From Desulforadius tongensis (GTDB lineage: Bacteria > Bacillota > Desulfotomaculia > Desulfotomaculales > Desulfohalotomaculaceae): DNA of 64,000 nt. A program made the position numbers and the translations under genes. Below the pieces are notes generated by a model. The model was not told the origin of the DNA. It ran no database searches and was given only the letters and a program-made list of their open reading frames with translations. Shown one piece after another: positions 24,424 to 33,064 of this stretch. How positions within the stretch are numbered: the first letter of the stretch is position 1; the number at the start of each line of letters is the position of its first letter. Location of the stretch: NCBI RefSeq assembly GCF_016907915.1, contig NZ_JAFBCW010000001.1, positions 62,001 through 126,000 of the forward strand, read 5' to 3'.

Positions 24424-25701
24424 CTACACCTTCTTACGGCTTTTTTCATACACATTTATTTCCATGGGCAGCAGTACCTTTGTCCATACCCTGGTATTTT
24501 TTTTCACCCCAACATGCAGTATTTTGGCATTGTTTACCCAATCATAATATGATGTATTCCATGTTCCGTCAGGTTTTATTTCCCCAATGGCCGCAGTTAA
24601 AGCATAACTGCCGGGTTTAAGAAAAAAATTTTCTACAGTAAAATCTACGTAAATAAACGATCCCGGCTCCTGTGGCGGTATAGGGTTGTTTAAATTAAGG
24701 GAGTCGTTTCCTAAAACATCAACCCCAGAACTGTCGCGCCACAATATTCCAATATTAGTATGCGGAACAGTTCGATGAAATAAAATGCCCAACCGAACGG
24801 TAATTTTGTCACCAAATTCAATGCTGTCAACAATGTTTCCTTTTTTATCTATGAAATCTATAGTAACAAACTGAGCTTCTCCGCTGCCATGGCGATCTCC
24901 GGTTTCAAAATTACATTTTAAGTCTGCAGTATTTACTATTTCCAGCCGCTTTTTAATTTCTTTTTCTTTTTTAACATTCTGTTCCAGGTGAATGGACTGG
25001 TAATACTTGTTGACAGCAGTTTCTGGATCTCCTTTATATACCACAGTTCCTTTTTCTAGAAATACTGCTTCCTGGCAAAAACTTTTAACGGCATCAGTAT
25101 CATGACTTACAAAAAGAATGGTAGTACCTTTATTCTGCAAACTCTTCAGCTTGCTGAAGCACTTGTGCTGAAATGCAGCATCGCCAACACTTAAGGCTTC
25201 ATCAATAATTAAAATCTCCGGTTCCATATTTATGGCTACAGCAAAGGCTAACCTTACCAGCATCCCGGAAGAATACGTTTTAACAGGGTAATTAATAAAA
25301 TCGCCAATATCAGCAAAGTTTACAATATCATGATATTTCTTTTCAATTTCTTTTCTGCTGATACCCAACACAGCAGCATTTAAATAAACATTTTCCTTAC
25401 CTGTGAACTCTAAATTGAAACCTGCCCCCAGTTCCAGCAGGGCGGCAACTTTCCCTTTAACTTCAACTGTACCGCTTGTCGGTTGAAGGATGCCGGCAAC
25501 TATCTGCAGTAAAGTTGACTTTCCTGAACCATTGCGGCCAATTATTCCCACTGTTTTCCCCTTCTCAATAACCAGCGATACATTGTTTAGAGCGTTAAAA
25601 CTTTTCTTTTTATTTTTCTTAAAAAAGTGTGTAATTGGATTTTCGTATATATAATACGTCTTGCTGACATTATTAACAATAATGGCCGGGTCAGATGGCA
25701 T
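24424..25701 (-). CDS. Polysaccharide ABC exporter ATPase with Wzt-type C-terminal domain
   Basis: 425 residues from the ATG at 25701, which has AAGGAG 10 bases upstream and overlaps the permease gene by 11 bases; a longer in-frame start would overlap it by 53. The ATPase domain has Walker A GRNGSGKST, signature YSSGMLVRLAFAVA, Walker B ILIIDEALSVGD and the H-loop LFVSHDTDAV. The C-terminal 150 residues (HGSGEAQFVTIDFIDKKG, ILFHRTVPHTNIGILW, FFLKPGSYALTAAIG) match the Wzt_C domain that binds the modified end of the glycan. Together with the upstream permease it exports a finished lipid-linked polysaccharide. In Gram-positives related systems export teichoic acids (TagGH) or S-layer glycans. 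Confidence 0.93.
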   Translation of the reverse strand: MPSDPAIIVNNVSKTYYIYENPITHFFKKNKKKSFNALNNVSLVIEKGKTVGIIGRNGSGKSTLLQIVAGILQPTSGTVEVKGKVAALLELGAGFNLEFTGKENVYLNAAVLGISRKEIEKKYHDIVNFADIGDFINYPVKTYSSGMLVRLAFAVAINMEPEILIIDEALSVGDAAFQHKCFSKLKSLQNKGTTILFVSHDTDAVKSFCQEAVFLEKGTVVYKGDPETAVNKYYQSIHLEQNVKKEKEIKKRLEIVNTADLKCNFETGDRHGSGEAQFVTIDFIDKKGNIVDSIEFGDKITVRLGILFHRTVPHTNIGILWRDSSGVDVLGNDSLNLNNPIPPQEPGSFIYVDFTVENFFLKPGSYALTAAIGEIKPDGTWNTSYYDWVNNAKILHVGVKKNTRVWTKVLLPMEINVYEKSRKKV

Positions 25702-26491
25702 CAGCAAACATCTCCTTACTGCTGCAGAAAAACTTGTACCCAATAATAAAGATCACAAGTGAAATAAAAAGGTGTAATACATACCCTGTCCACACTGGTG
25801 GTTGAGCATTTAAAATAACATTCCTGCTGTTTTCAATGACACTGGTGAGTGGATTAATATACATTATAGTTTGAAATTTTTTAGGCACCGCACTGACAGG
25901 ATAAAATACCGGCGACATGAAGTATACAGCATTGATTAAAATGCTTATAAAATTACTCATATCCCTTATATACACACCCAGTACTGCAATCACCAAAGCA
26001 GTTCCTGCAGTTAATAAAATAATAGGAAGCAGTACTAATGGAAGGTAGATGACTGTTAAGGATAGGTGCCCCATCACCAAAGCAGCAGCAAGCAGCACAA
26101 TAAAAGCAAAACATGAATTTATTAATCCAGACATAACTATACTGATAGGAAGTACTTCTGCCGGGAAAACAACTTTTTTTATTAAATTGGGCTGGCTGGT
26201 AATAATTGTAGATGCCCTGTTTACTGGTTCAGAAAATATCTGAAAAACAATCATTCCTGTAAATATGAGCAGTGAAAAACTGGGCTGATCTGACCCAGCA
26301 AAAGCCCATTTGGCCTTAAATACCTGTGTAAAAACAAAAGAATAAATTGCAAGCATAAATAAGGGTGTCAATAAAGACCAAAGCACCCCCAAATAAGAAC
26401 CTTTATAACGAATATGTAAATCCCTAAGTGTAAATTGTATTATTAAGTCTTTTTGTTTCCATATTTCCAGCGGAATATAATAAAACTTCAT
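25691..26491 (-). CDS. Polysaccharide ABC exporter permease (Wzm/TagG type)
   Basis: 266 residues with about six membrane segments. The N-terminal amphipathic segment (DLIIQFTLRDLHIRYKGSYLG) and VLWSLLTPLFMLAIYSFVFTQ are the classic ABC-2 polysaccharide exporter pattern, and the C-terminus has VYFMSPVFYPVSAVP, NPLTSVIENSR and IIGYKFFCSSKEMFADAI. It pairs with the ATPase encoded 11 bases into its own 3' end, so translation is likely coupled. It moves undecaprenyl-linked glycan across the membrane. Confidence 0.93.
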   Translation of the reverse strand: MKFYYIPLEIWKQKDLIIQFTLRDLHIRYKGSYLGVLWSLLTPLFMLAIYSFVFTQVFKAKWAFAGSDQPSFSLLIFTGMIVFQIFSEPVNRASTIITSQPNLIKKVVFPAEVLPISIVMSGLINSCFAFIVLLAAALVMGHLSLTVIYLPLVLLPIILLTAGTALVIAVLGVYIRDMSNFISILINAVYFMSPVFYPVSAVPKKFQTIMYINPLTSVIENSRNVILNAQPPVWTGYVLHLFISLVIFIIGYKFFCSSKEMFADAI

Positions 26492-26497
26492 CTGATG

Positions 26498-27664
26498 CTA
26501 CCTCACTGCTAGGAAGTCTGCACTGCTTATACTATCATAATACAGCTGTTTATACGACAATTTAAAATGACTAATATCAAATTTCGTAACTGCCAGTTCT
26601 CTCCCCTTATTTCCAAGCCTGTGCCGGAGTTCGATGTTATTAATTAACCTGCTTAAAGAATGAACCATTCTTTTAGCGTCACCTTGATCATGCAAATACC
26701 CGTTTACTCCATCCAGGATGCATTCAGATATACCACCAACGTTATAAGATACTACAGGAAGACCACCTGCCATAGCTTCCAAAAGCACTAACGGAAAACC
26801 TTCCCACTTAGATGTAAGTAGAAATATATCCGCTTTTGATAGAAGGTCAGGAATGTCCTTTCGGCAGCCCAACAGCCGAATATGCTTAATTAAACCCCGT
26901 TTTTCAATTTCTTTTTCTATCTCTTTTCTTAAAGGTCCATCACCTACCCAGGTAAAGCGTACCGGGGTATTAACTGCCGACAGCGTCTCTTCAACAATAT
27001 CCAACCACGATAAGGGGTCTTTTTGAACCGACAACCTGCCGACAGTTATAATTTCCACTACTTCGGACGCTCTTTCTTGAGAGCAGCACTTGAATTTTTT
27101 AGTGTCTACACCGTTGTGTATCACAACACCTTTAATATTATCATGAAAAATTTTTTTGTTTTTTCCTACTATATAATCATTCACGCTTACAAATATAAGC
27201 TTATCTGTTATTGCCGCTAATATCCTTTCTAAGATTTCATAAAAATATCTAATCAAAAAGTTTGAGGCCGAGTAAAAACTCCACCCATGCACGGTAAAAA
27301 ATACTGTGGGAACGCCTGCCAAAAAAGCTGCCGCTCGACCCAACACTCCAGCTTTTGAGCTGTGGCAGTGAACAATTCTGTATTTCTCCCTACGGAACAA
27401 TTTGAACAGTCTATAAAATGCGAGCATATCTTGAAGCGGATTAATCGGACGGTTAAGGCCTCTAATACTGTGTATCTTTACTTCGGGAAACTCAGTATTC
27501 AATTTATTTATTAATTGACCTCCCGGACGGCAGGCCAAGTGTATTTCAAACATATTATTGTCAAGGGCCCGTATAATATCTAGTACTACGTTCTGCGCGC
27601 CGCCTGTTTCCGAAAGAGTAATCAACTGAAGCACTTTAATCTTGGGGTATTTTGTTTTTTTCAA
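26498..27664 (-). CDS. GT4 family glycosyltransferase
   Basis: 388 residues. The N-terminal half has LQLITLSETGGAQNVVLDII and VHCHSSKAGVLGRAAAFLAG. The C-terminal half has VVIHNGVDTKKF, ITVGRLSVQKDPLSWLDI, TWVGDGPLRKEIEKE and SKWEGFPLVLLEAMAGGLP, with the retaining-GT4 glutamate pair. Likely a cytoplasmic or membrane-associated transferase that adds a hexose or derivative to the lipid-linked glycan. It is 6 bases before the ABC permease gene and 25 bases after the initiating sugar transferase gene. Confidence 0.9.
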   Translation of the reverse strand: MKKTKYPKIKVLQLITLSETGGAQNVVLDIIRALDNNMFEIHLACRPGGQLINKLNTEFPEVKIHSIRGLNRPINPLQDMLAFYRLFKLFRREKYRIVHCHSSKAGVLGRAAAFLAGVPTVFFTVHGWSFYSASNFLIRYFYEILERILAAITDKLIFVSVNDYIVGKNKKIFHDNIKGVVIHNGVDTKKFKCCSQERASEVVEIITVGRLSVQKDPLSWLDIVEETLSAVNTPVRFTWVGDGPLRKEIEKEIEKRGLIKHIRLLGCRKDIPDLLSKADIFLLTSKWEGFPLVLLEAMAGGLPVVSYNVGGISECILDGVNGYLHDQGDAKRMVHSLSRLINNIELRHRLGNKGRELAVTKFDISHFKLSYKQLYYDSISSADFLAVR

Positions 27665-27689
27665 TTTGCTTAGTACCCCCCAAAGCTCC

Positions 27690-29030
27690 TTATGTAGAAC
27701 TTTTTTTAATAAATACTACTTTAATGGTCTGCAGCATTAGTTTTAAATCCAGCCAAATAGAATGGTTTAAACCATACTCTAAATCCATAATTAATTTATC
27801 TTCAGGGCTTGTACTATAACGTCCATTAACTTGGGCAAGGCCCGTAATGCCAGCTTTAAGTTTATGACGCAAACTATAACCAGGCACGTTTTTTTCAAAC
27901 TGTTTTATAAAGTACGGCCTTTCAGGCCTGGGTCCCACCAAACTCATATCTCCTTTAAGAACATTAATTATTTGGGGCAGCTCATCCAGCCTAAGGGCCC
28001 TTAAAACCCTGCCAACCTTTGTAATCCTGGGATCCCCGTCTCTAGCTTGAACCGGCCCCGTTTCTTTTTCCGCATTATTATACATAGTTCTAAATTTGTA
28101 TAGAGAAAATATTTTACCACCAGCTGTAACTCTTTCTTGTTTATATAATATTGGACGGCCCGTTTCCAGGTATATACAGGCTGATACTACAATACTAATT
28201 ATTGCTATTAGCGGCAGAGCAGCTGTAGAAATCGTTATGTCTATAGCCCGTTTTAGAACTTGACTGCGCAGGGTAATGTTTTCCGGATTAACCTCCATCA
28301 ATTTCATGTCCTCTACTTGATTAACTAACGATAATTTTAGCGCCATGTCATACATGTCAGGGATTACATAAACCTTAAGACCTTTAGTCAATGCTTGTAT
28401 AAGCAGCTGCTTCCGCATCCCCGGGGATAATGATCTCCCGAGCAGCAGTATATCTAATTTTTCGTCCGATAATATTTCGTCCAAGTTTATTTTACTGTCT
28501 GCAGCATGATGCTCACCTGCTACAGTCCAATTGTACTGCTTAAAAGGTATCCTTGATTTTATCAATTCAGCTTCATCTGATTTAGCTATTATAAAAATTT
28601 TTAGAGGACTGCTGTGTTTATTTTGATATTTCCACAGCAAACTGCGCCATAATAACAACAATAATAATTGAGGTATAACCTGCATCAGCAGTACAGTACG
28701 TGGAAATGCAAACTGCCTGCTGAAGTATGATAAAGCCATAAAAAATATATTATAAAGCAGTATCGTAATTGCAATTGATACAACCATATCCTGCCAGCGG
28801 ATATTAAATTTTGCAGGCAGCAAACCATACACATATAGAAGAAAAACTGCAATCATTAATGCCCAAGGAAGCATATTAATATATGCTTGGAAATTATAAT
28901 GGGGGATACTGCCTGAAAACCTCAGTGCAAAAATCAATACAGTGGCTGTGTTTATTAACAGAAGATCAATTACACCTACAGTTAAACATTTTAATAACTC
29001 TCTTACTGCTTGTGTCAAATTTTTTCCCAT
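27690..29030 (-). CDS. Polyprenyl-phosphate sugar phosphotransferase (initiating enzyme, WbaP/WsaP type)
   Basis: 446 residues. Four or five membrane segments in the first 130 residues are followed by a nucleotide-binding-like soluble part, then the catalytic bacterial sugar transferase domain from about residue 260: RAIDITISTAALPL, QERVTAGGKIFSLYKFRTM, LDELPQIINVLKGDMSLVGPR, and LKAGITGLAQVNGRYSTSPEDK. The Asp-Glu pair and the DMSLVGPRP motif are intact. It transfers a sugar-1-phosphate to undecaprenyl phosphate, starting the glycan. In Geobacillus S-layer glycosylation the equivalent is WsaP. Overlap and short gaps place it within the glycan operon, after galE. Confidence 0.93.
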   Translation of the reverse strand: MGKNLTQAVRELLKCLTVGVIDLLLINTATVLIFALRFSGSIPHYNFQAYINMLPWALMIAVFLLYVYGLLPAKFNIRWQDMVVSIAITILLYNIFFMALSYFSRQFAFPRTVLLMQVIPQLLLLLLWRSLLWKYQNKHSSPLKIFIIAKSDEAELIKSRIPFKQYNWTVAGEHHAADSKINLDEILSDEKLDILLLGRSLSPGMRKQLLIQALTKGLKVYVIPDMYDMALKLSLVNQVEDMKLMEVNPENITLRSQVLKRAIDITISTAALPLIAIISIVVSACIYLETGRPILYKQERVTAGGKIFSLYKFRTMYNNAEKETGPVQARDGDPRITKVGRVLRALRLDELPQIINVLKGDMSLVGPRPERPYFIKQFEKNVPGYSLRHKLKAGITGLAQVNGRYSTSPEDKLIMDLEYGLNHSIWLDLKLMLQTIKVVFIKKSST

Positions 29031-29057
29031 TTTTCAACACCTAGAGCACATTTTTGC

Positions 29058-30032
29058 TTAAATTTTTTTATGCCAGCGCCAAGCATCCTCTATAATTATC
29101 TCCAAATCATTATACTGGGGTGCCCATTTTAACATGCGCTGGATTTTTTGGGAAGATCCCACCAGCACTGGTGGGTCGCCCGGCCTTCTTGCTCCTTCTA
29201 CGATTTTTATTTTTTGACCAGTTACTTTTTGAACAGTATAAATTACCTCTTTTACAGAGTATCCCTGTCCATTTCCCAAATTAAAGGCCTCAGAATCTCC
29301 ACCGTTTTCTAAGTACTGCAATGCCAATAAATGTGCATCCGCCAGATCATTGACGTGAATAAAATCCCTTATGCAGGTACCATCTTTTGTATCATAATCA
29401 GTTCCAAAAATGGTTATATAAGGTCTACGCCCTGCTGCTGCATCCAAAACCACTGGAATGAGATGGGTTTCAGGATTATGCTTTTCCCCAATCTCAGCAG
29501 AAGGATCTGCACCTGCAGCATTAAAATATCTTAACTTAACACTTTTCAGCTTGTAAGCACTGTCAAAGTCATCTAATATCTTTTCAACCATTAATTTACT
29601 CATTCCATAAGGATTTATCGGAACCTGGGGATGCTGCTCATCAATTGGAATGCTGACAGGATTTCCATATGTGGAACAAGTTGACGAAAATACTACTTTT
29701 AACACCCCATGGTTAACAGCTGCTTCCAAAAGATTAATTGTACCAGTTACATTATTGCGGTAGTATTTTATAGGGTTTTCCACTGACTCACCTACGCAGC
29801 TGAACGCAGCAAAATGCATAACTGAATCAATACAATATTTTTTAAATACTTCGTTTAACCTCTCCCGATCTAACAAGTCTCCTTCTTCAAAAGGCCCCCA
29901 TTTAACAAATTCTCTATGACCGTATACCAAGTTATCATAAACCACAGGTTCATAACCGGCTTCAGCTAAAACTTTACAAGTATGAGAACCTATATAGCCA
30001 GCTCCCCCTGCCACCAGTATTTTCTTCGTCAT
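29058..30032 (-). CDS. galE: UDP-glucose 4-epimerase
   Basis: 324 residues, standard GalE length. NAD motif GGAGYIGSHTCKVLAEAGY at residues 8-26, VMHFAAFSCVGESVENP, the catalytic Ser/Tyr/Lys set in FSSTCSTYGNP and PYGMSKLMVEK, RYFNAAGADPSAEIGE, IFGTDYDTKDGTCIRDFIHV and FNLGNGQGYSVKEV. All are hallmarks of bacterial GalE. It interconverts UDP-glucose and UDP-galactose (or GlcNAc/GalNAc), supplying donors for the glycan operon it belongs to. Confidence 0.95.
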   Translation of the reverse strand: MTKKILVAGGAGYIGSHTCKVLAEAGYEPVVYDNLVYGHREFVKWGPFEEGDLLDRERLNEVFKKYCIDSVMHFAAFSCVGESVENPIKYYRNNVTGTINLLEAAVNHGVLKVVFSSTCSTYGNPVSIPIDEQHPQVPINPYGMSKLMVEKILDDFDSAYKLKSVKLRYFNAAGADPSAEIGEKHNPETHLIPVVLDAAAGRRPYITIFGTDYDTKDGTCIRDFIHVNDLADAHLLALQYLENGGDSEAFNLGNGQGYSVKEVIYTVQKVTGQKIKIVEGARRPGDPPVLVGSSQKIQRMLKWAPQYNDLEIIIEDAWRWHKKI

Positions 30033-30049
30033 GTGTTACCCCCCATGTT

Positions 30050-32122
30050 TTATATGTTTAACGTTTTCTTCATCTGTTCACCTTTTTTTACAGTTTCTTT
30101 TAGTCTGCCGCTAACATCCAATATCGGCATTTGGTTATAAATTTTCCAAAGCTTTAACTCTACTGGGGTAATACTTTTTGCTTGGGCAAGTACCATGGAA
30201 GGTACTTTTTTCAGCTCATTTAAATATTCTATGCTCTTTTTAGTGTCACCCTGACCAGCAGATATTTCAGCAGCTTCAAGCAGCACCTCTGCATAAATTT
30301 CATATACTTCTATATTCAGCGGCTGCAGTTTTACAGCCTTTTTCATTTCCAGCACTGCCCTATGGTGATTCTTTTCTTTCATTGCTAAATTCACCATAAG
30401 AATTCTATTGCCAATACTATATTCGCCCTTTTCAACTGCTTTTTGTGCTTCACTTTTCGCTTTTTCAATGCTGCCAACCAGCATATGTCCTTCAGCTAAC
30501 ATATTATAATAAGTATCATCAAACGGGTTATATTTTACTGCTTTTTGAGCATGGTATACAAATTCATGGTAATTGGTGCTTTGTTTAGCTTTTCTAGCTT
30601 CTATTATACTGGTATAAGACATAAATGCTGAAACAAACACCAGCAGCGTTAGTGCGATAACTGCTGTTCCAAACCCTTTATTGACAAAAGCCGACTTTTT
30701 GTTCCGGAAAGGAGCCCCTGCAGCAGCAGCCAGCATGAGCATTTGGACAGCTACAGATGCACATGACATATTAAAATCTAAAGTACTGTGCATTAAAACA
30801 GCCAGTGCCCCAAGGCCGGCAGCCAGTATCAGCTGCTGTTCTTCATTATTTTTTTCTTGAAGCCGGTGAAACCAACTTTTAAATAACATCAGTATAAACG
30901 CAGCTATTCCTATCAGTCCAATTATGCCTGATTCAAGCCAAATTTGTATAAAAAAGCTGTGGGTTTGGCGTGAGATATAACCGAAGCTTTGAAATGCATG
31001 ATAAGCCTCAATCCATCCTCCACCACCCCAGCCAAGCAACGGGCGCTGGGAAATCATAGTTAAAGCGTCCCGGAAAAAATATAATCTAGAAAGCAAATTG
31101 TGAAACCGAAGCTGCAATATACCATTATTCTGGCTGACTAAATAACTTTCAATTCCACCAACTCCACTAAGCATAAGTGTTATAACTGCAATGAACACAA
31201 AAAATACACTCATGATAATATATAAACATTTTCTAATTTCTAAGCCTATCAACAGCCTGCCGCGATTCCTCAGCATTACTAAGGAAAGCAGAACAAATAA
31301 AAGCACTGCTGTTAAAAGAATAATGCCAGCTAAATACAATTTACCAATGGAAACAAAGTAACTAAAATAAAAACCGGCAAATAAACCGCCTACTAGATAA
31401 AAAAGGCCCAATTGGACAAAACGGTTTCGTTCTCTGCCTCCTACCAGCACAAACCATAACGCAAGTACAGCAGTCAAAATTATTATTCCGCCATTTGAGC
31501 GAGTAGCTCCTAAGGCTGTAATTATCACAGCATTACCTGCCGCCAGCAGATACAGATTAGCCCTTTTAATACTGCTGGCAGAAAACAGCAGGTGAAGTCC
31601 TAACATAAATGGGGCTATAAGGTAGCAAGCTGTAGCATTAGCATACTGAAAAACTCCATACAACCGGTTCCCCATAAATGCATGATTAACATCTACTAAA
31701 TGCAGGGCCGACAAAAGGGATATAACAGCTGCTGTGACTCCCGACAAGTAAATGCCAGCCGCTAAATATGTACGTGTTTTTTTGTCTTCAACCAACTGAC
31801 TAAGCGCTGTAAATATCAGCAGGTACAAACACCACAAAACTATATCACGAACTGCATAATTCATATTCACCGCATTAATTGAAGCTAACATATAAGCTGT
31901 AATAACTATAAATATACCCCATGCGGGCTCGGGAATGCAAAAGCTTTTTTTATACATACTGTAAATAACAATACCTACCAGTACAGGCGATATAAGAAGG
32001 GCAAAAATCACCTGATCTTCAATAAAGAATAACCCTTGATGCAGTGTACTTAACGCATAAACTATAAATACATATAGAAAACTAACAGCCTTATAATATG
32101 AATTTGCTTTAATGTGACCCAT
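30050..32122 (-). CDS. O-antigen ligase/polymerase-like membrane protein with C-terminal TPRs
   Basis: 690 residues from the ATG at 32122 (AAGGAG 10 bases upstream); an upstream in-frame start at 32179 lacks a ribosome site. At least ten membrane segments cover residues 1-510. The Wzy_C/WaaL motif is seen at RPLLGWGGGGW and QTHSFFIQIWLESGIIGLIG, containing the functional histidine. From about residue 520 to 640 the protein is soluble and TPR-like (AVKYNPFDDTYYNMLAEGH, AVKLQPLNIEVYEIYAEVL). Such proteins ligate or polymerise lipid-linked glycans outside the membrane; TPR-tailed versions are known as protein O-glycosyl ligases. It is the first gene of the glycan operon, so transfer of the glycan to S-layer protein is a sensible but unproven role. 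Confidence 0.9.
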   Translation of the reverse strand: MGHIKANSYYKAVSFLYVFIVYALSTLHQGLFFIEDQVIFALLISPVLVGIVIYSMYKKSFCIPEPAWGIFIVITAYMLASINAVNMNYAVRDIVLWCLYLLIFTALSQLVEDKKTRTYLAAGIYLSGVTAAVISLLSALHLVDVNHAFMGNRLYGVFQYANATACYLIAPFMLGLHLLFSASSIKRANLYLLAAGNAVIITALGATRSNGGIIILTAVLALWFVLVGGRERNRFVQLGLFYLVGGLFAGFYFSYFVSIGKLYLAGIILLTAVLLFVLLSLVMLRNRGRLLIGLEIRKCLYIIMSVFFVFIAVITLMLSGVGGIESYLVSQNNGILQLRFHNLLSRLYFFRDALTMISQRPLLGWGGGGWIEAYHAFQSFGYISRQTHSFFIQIWLESGIIGLIGIAAFILMLFKSWFHRLQEKNNEEQQLILAAGLGALAVLMHSTLDFNMSCASVAVQMLMLAAAAGAPFRNKKSAFVNKGFGTAVIALTLLVFVSAFMSYTSIIEARKAKQSTNYHEFVYHAQKAVKYNPFDDTYYNMLAEGHMLVGSIEKAKSEAQKAVEKGEYSIGNRILMVNLAMKEKNHHRAVLEMKKAVKLQPLNIEVYEIYAEVLLEAAEISAGQGDTKKSIEYLNELKKVPSMVLAQAKSITPVELKLWKIYNQMPILDVSGRLKETVKKGEQMKKTLNI

Positions 32123-32151
32123 AAAATAGTACTCCTTATAATTGTTATTAA

Positions 32152-32181
32152 ATAATATGTATATTTCTACAAAAACCACAA
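32152..32181 (-). promoter_or_regulatory. Candidate promoter of the glycan operon
   Basis: On the minus strand -35 TTGTGG (32176-32181), an 18-base spacer and -10 TATTAT (32152-32157), ending 30 bases before the ATG at 32122. The -35 is weak. Confidence 0.4.
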
Positions 32182-32385
32182 GTGTCCTGCTCTTTGTAAA
32201 AAATACCGTTTTACCTGCTGAATTCTAAGTTAGTTGTAATAACTATAATTTTAACCTTAGTTATATTTGACAGAAATCCTTATAATTTCATAAAGGAGTC
32301 GGTAATTTATTGTCGAATAAGTTTAGGTCAGGTAATTGAAGTTAGTTAGAGTACAATTAAAATAAATAACAGGGGAGGAATAGCA

Positions 32386-33000
32386 TTGCATATCTTTAAA
32401 AAATTAATAGTACTAGCAGCAATAACACTTCTGCTCTTCGCAGTTTCAGCTTGTGGCAAATCGGATGAATCTAAAAAAGATGCTGACAAACCTGTGGAAA
32501 AAACAGAACAGGTAAACAAAAACGAAAATGATCAGGTGGTATATGAAACAGATCTGGTAGAACAGGCGAAGCATGAACATGTCTGGTTAAGGGATATTAA
32601 GCCGGTAGTTTTTAAAATCAATAAAGCTTATAAGAGCTGGGAAAATGGTAAAATTACCAGACAGCAGTTAAACCGTGAACTGGAAAACCTTTATGAACAG
32701 TTTAAGCCCATGTATGATAGTTATATGCATTATTATGAAACGCACCGGTTATCCGACGCTGCTCAGAATGACGAAAACTACAAATTGGGGCTTATACACA
32801 GTAAAGAATTGCATTCTGCAGTAAATAACTTTTTGTACACAGCTACTAAAGGTGTAATTCACAAAGACGACAATGAAAATAAGTTAAGAAAGCTCTCTGA
32901 CGAACAGCTTAAAAGCGCTTACGATAAATACATGGTAAAGAAATATGCAGAACTGGAAGCTAAGGTTGAAAAGGCTGTAAAGAATATTCTTAATAGCTAA
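32386..33000 (+). CDS. Lipoprotein of unknown function
   Basis: 204 residues on the plus strand, divergent from the glycan operon. The start is TTG at 32386 with AGGGGAGG 7 bases upstream. Residues 1-23 are a lipoprotein signal (LLLFAVSAC, lipidated Cys). A charged linker (KSDESKKDADKPVEK) leads to an alpha-helical region (KINKAYKSWENGKITRQQL, LYEQFKPMYDSYMHYY, DEQLKSAYDKYMVKKYAELE) with no recognised domain. It looks like a small helical surface lipoprotein. A terminator follows at 33019-33056. The association with the glycan and S-layer genes is only positional. Confidence 0.8.
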   Translation: MHIFKKLIVLAAITLLLFAVSACGKSDESKKDADKPVEKTEQVNKNENDQVVYETDLVEQAKHEHVWLRDIKPVVFKINKAYKSWENGKITRQQLNRELENLYEQFKPMYDSYMHYYETHRLSDAAQNDENYKLGLIHSKELHSAVNNFLYTATKGVIHKDDNENKLRKLSDEQLKSAYDKYMVKKYAELEAKVEKAVKNILNS

Positions 33001-33018
33001 GACTATTGTATAAAGCAG

Positions 33019-33056
33019 GAGGAGCGGTTGATAATTTAACCCGCTCCTCTATTTTA
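33019..33056 (+). terminator. Terminator after the plus-strand lipoprotein gene
   Basis: Arms GAGGAGCGG (33019-33027) and CCGCTCCTC (33041-33049) pair perfectly and are followed by TATTTTATT on the plus strand. It lies between convergent genes, and the minus-strand side has a weaker T-rich tail (CTGCTTTATAC). Confidence 0.85.
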
Positions 33057-33064
33057 TTAATTAT

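Noticed and set aside
32265-32295. TTGACA ... TATAAT pair ahead of the plus-strand lipoprotein
   Set aside because: The spacing is only about 8 bases, far too short for a SigA promoter.
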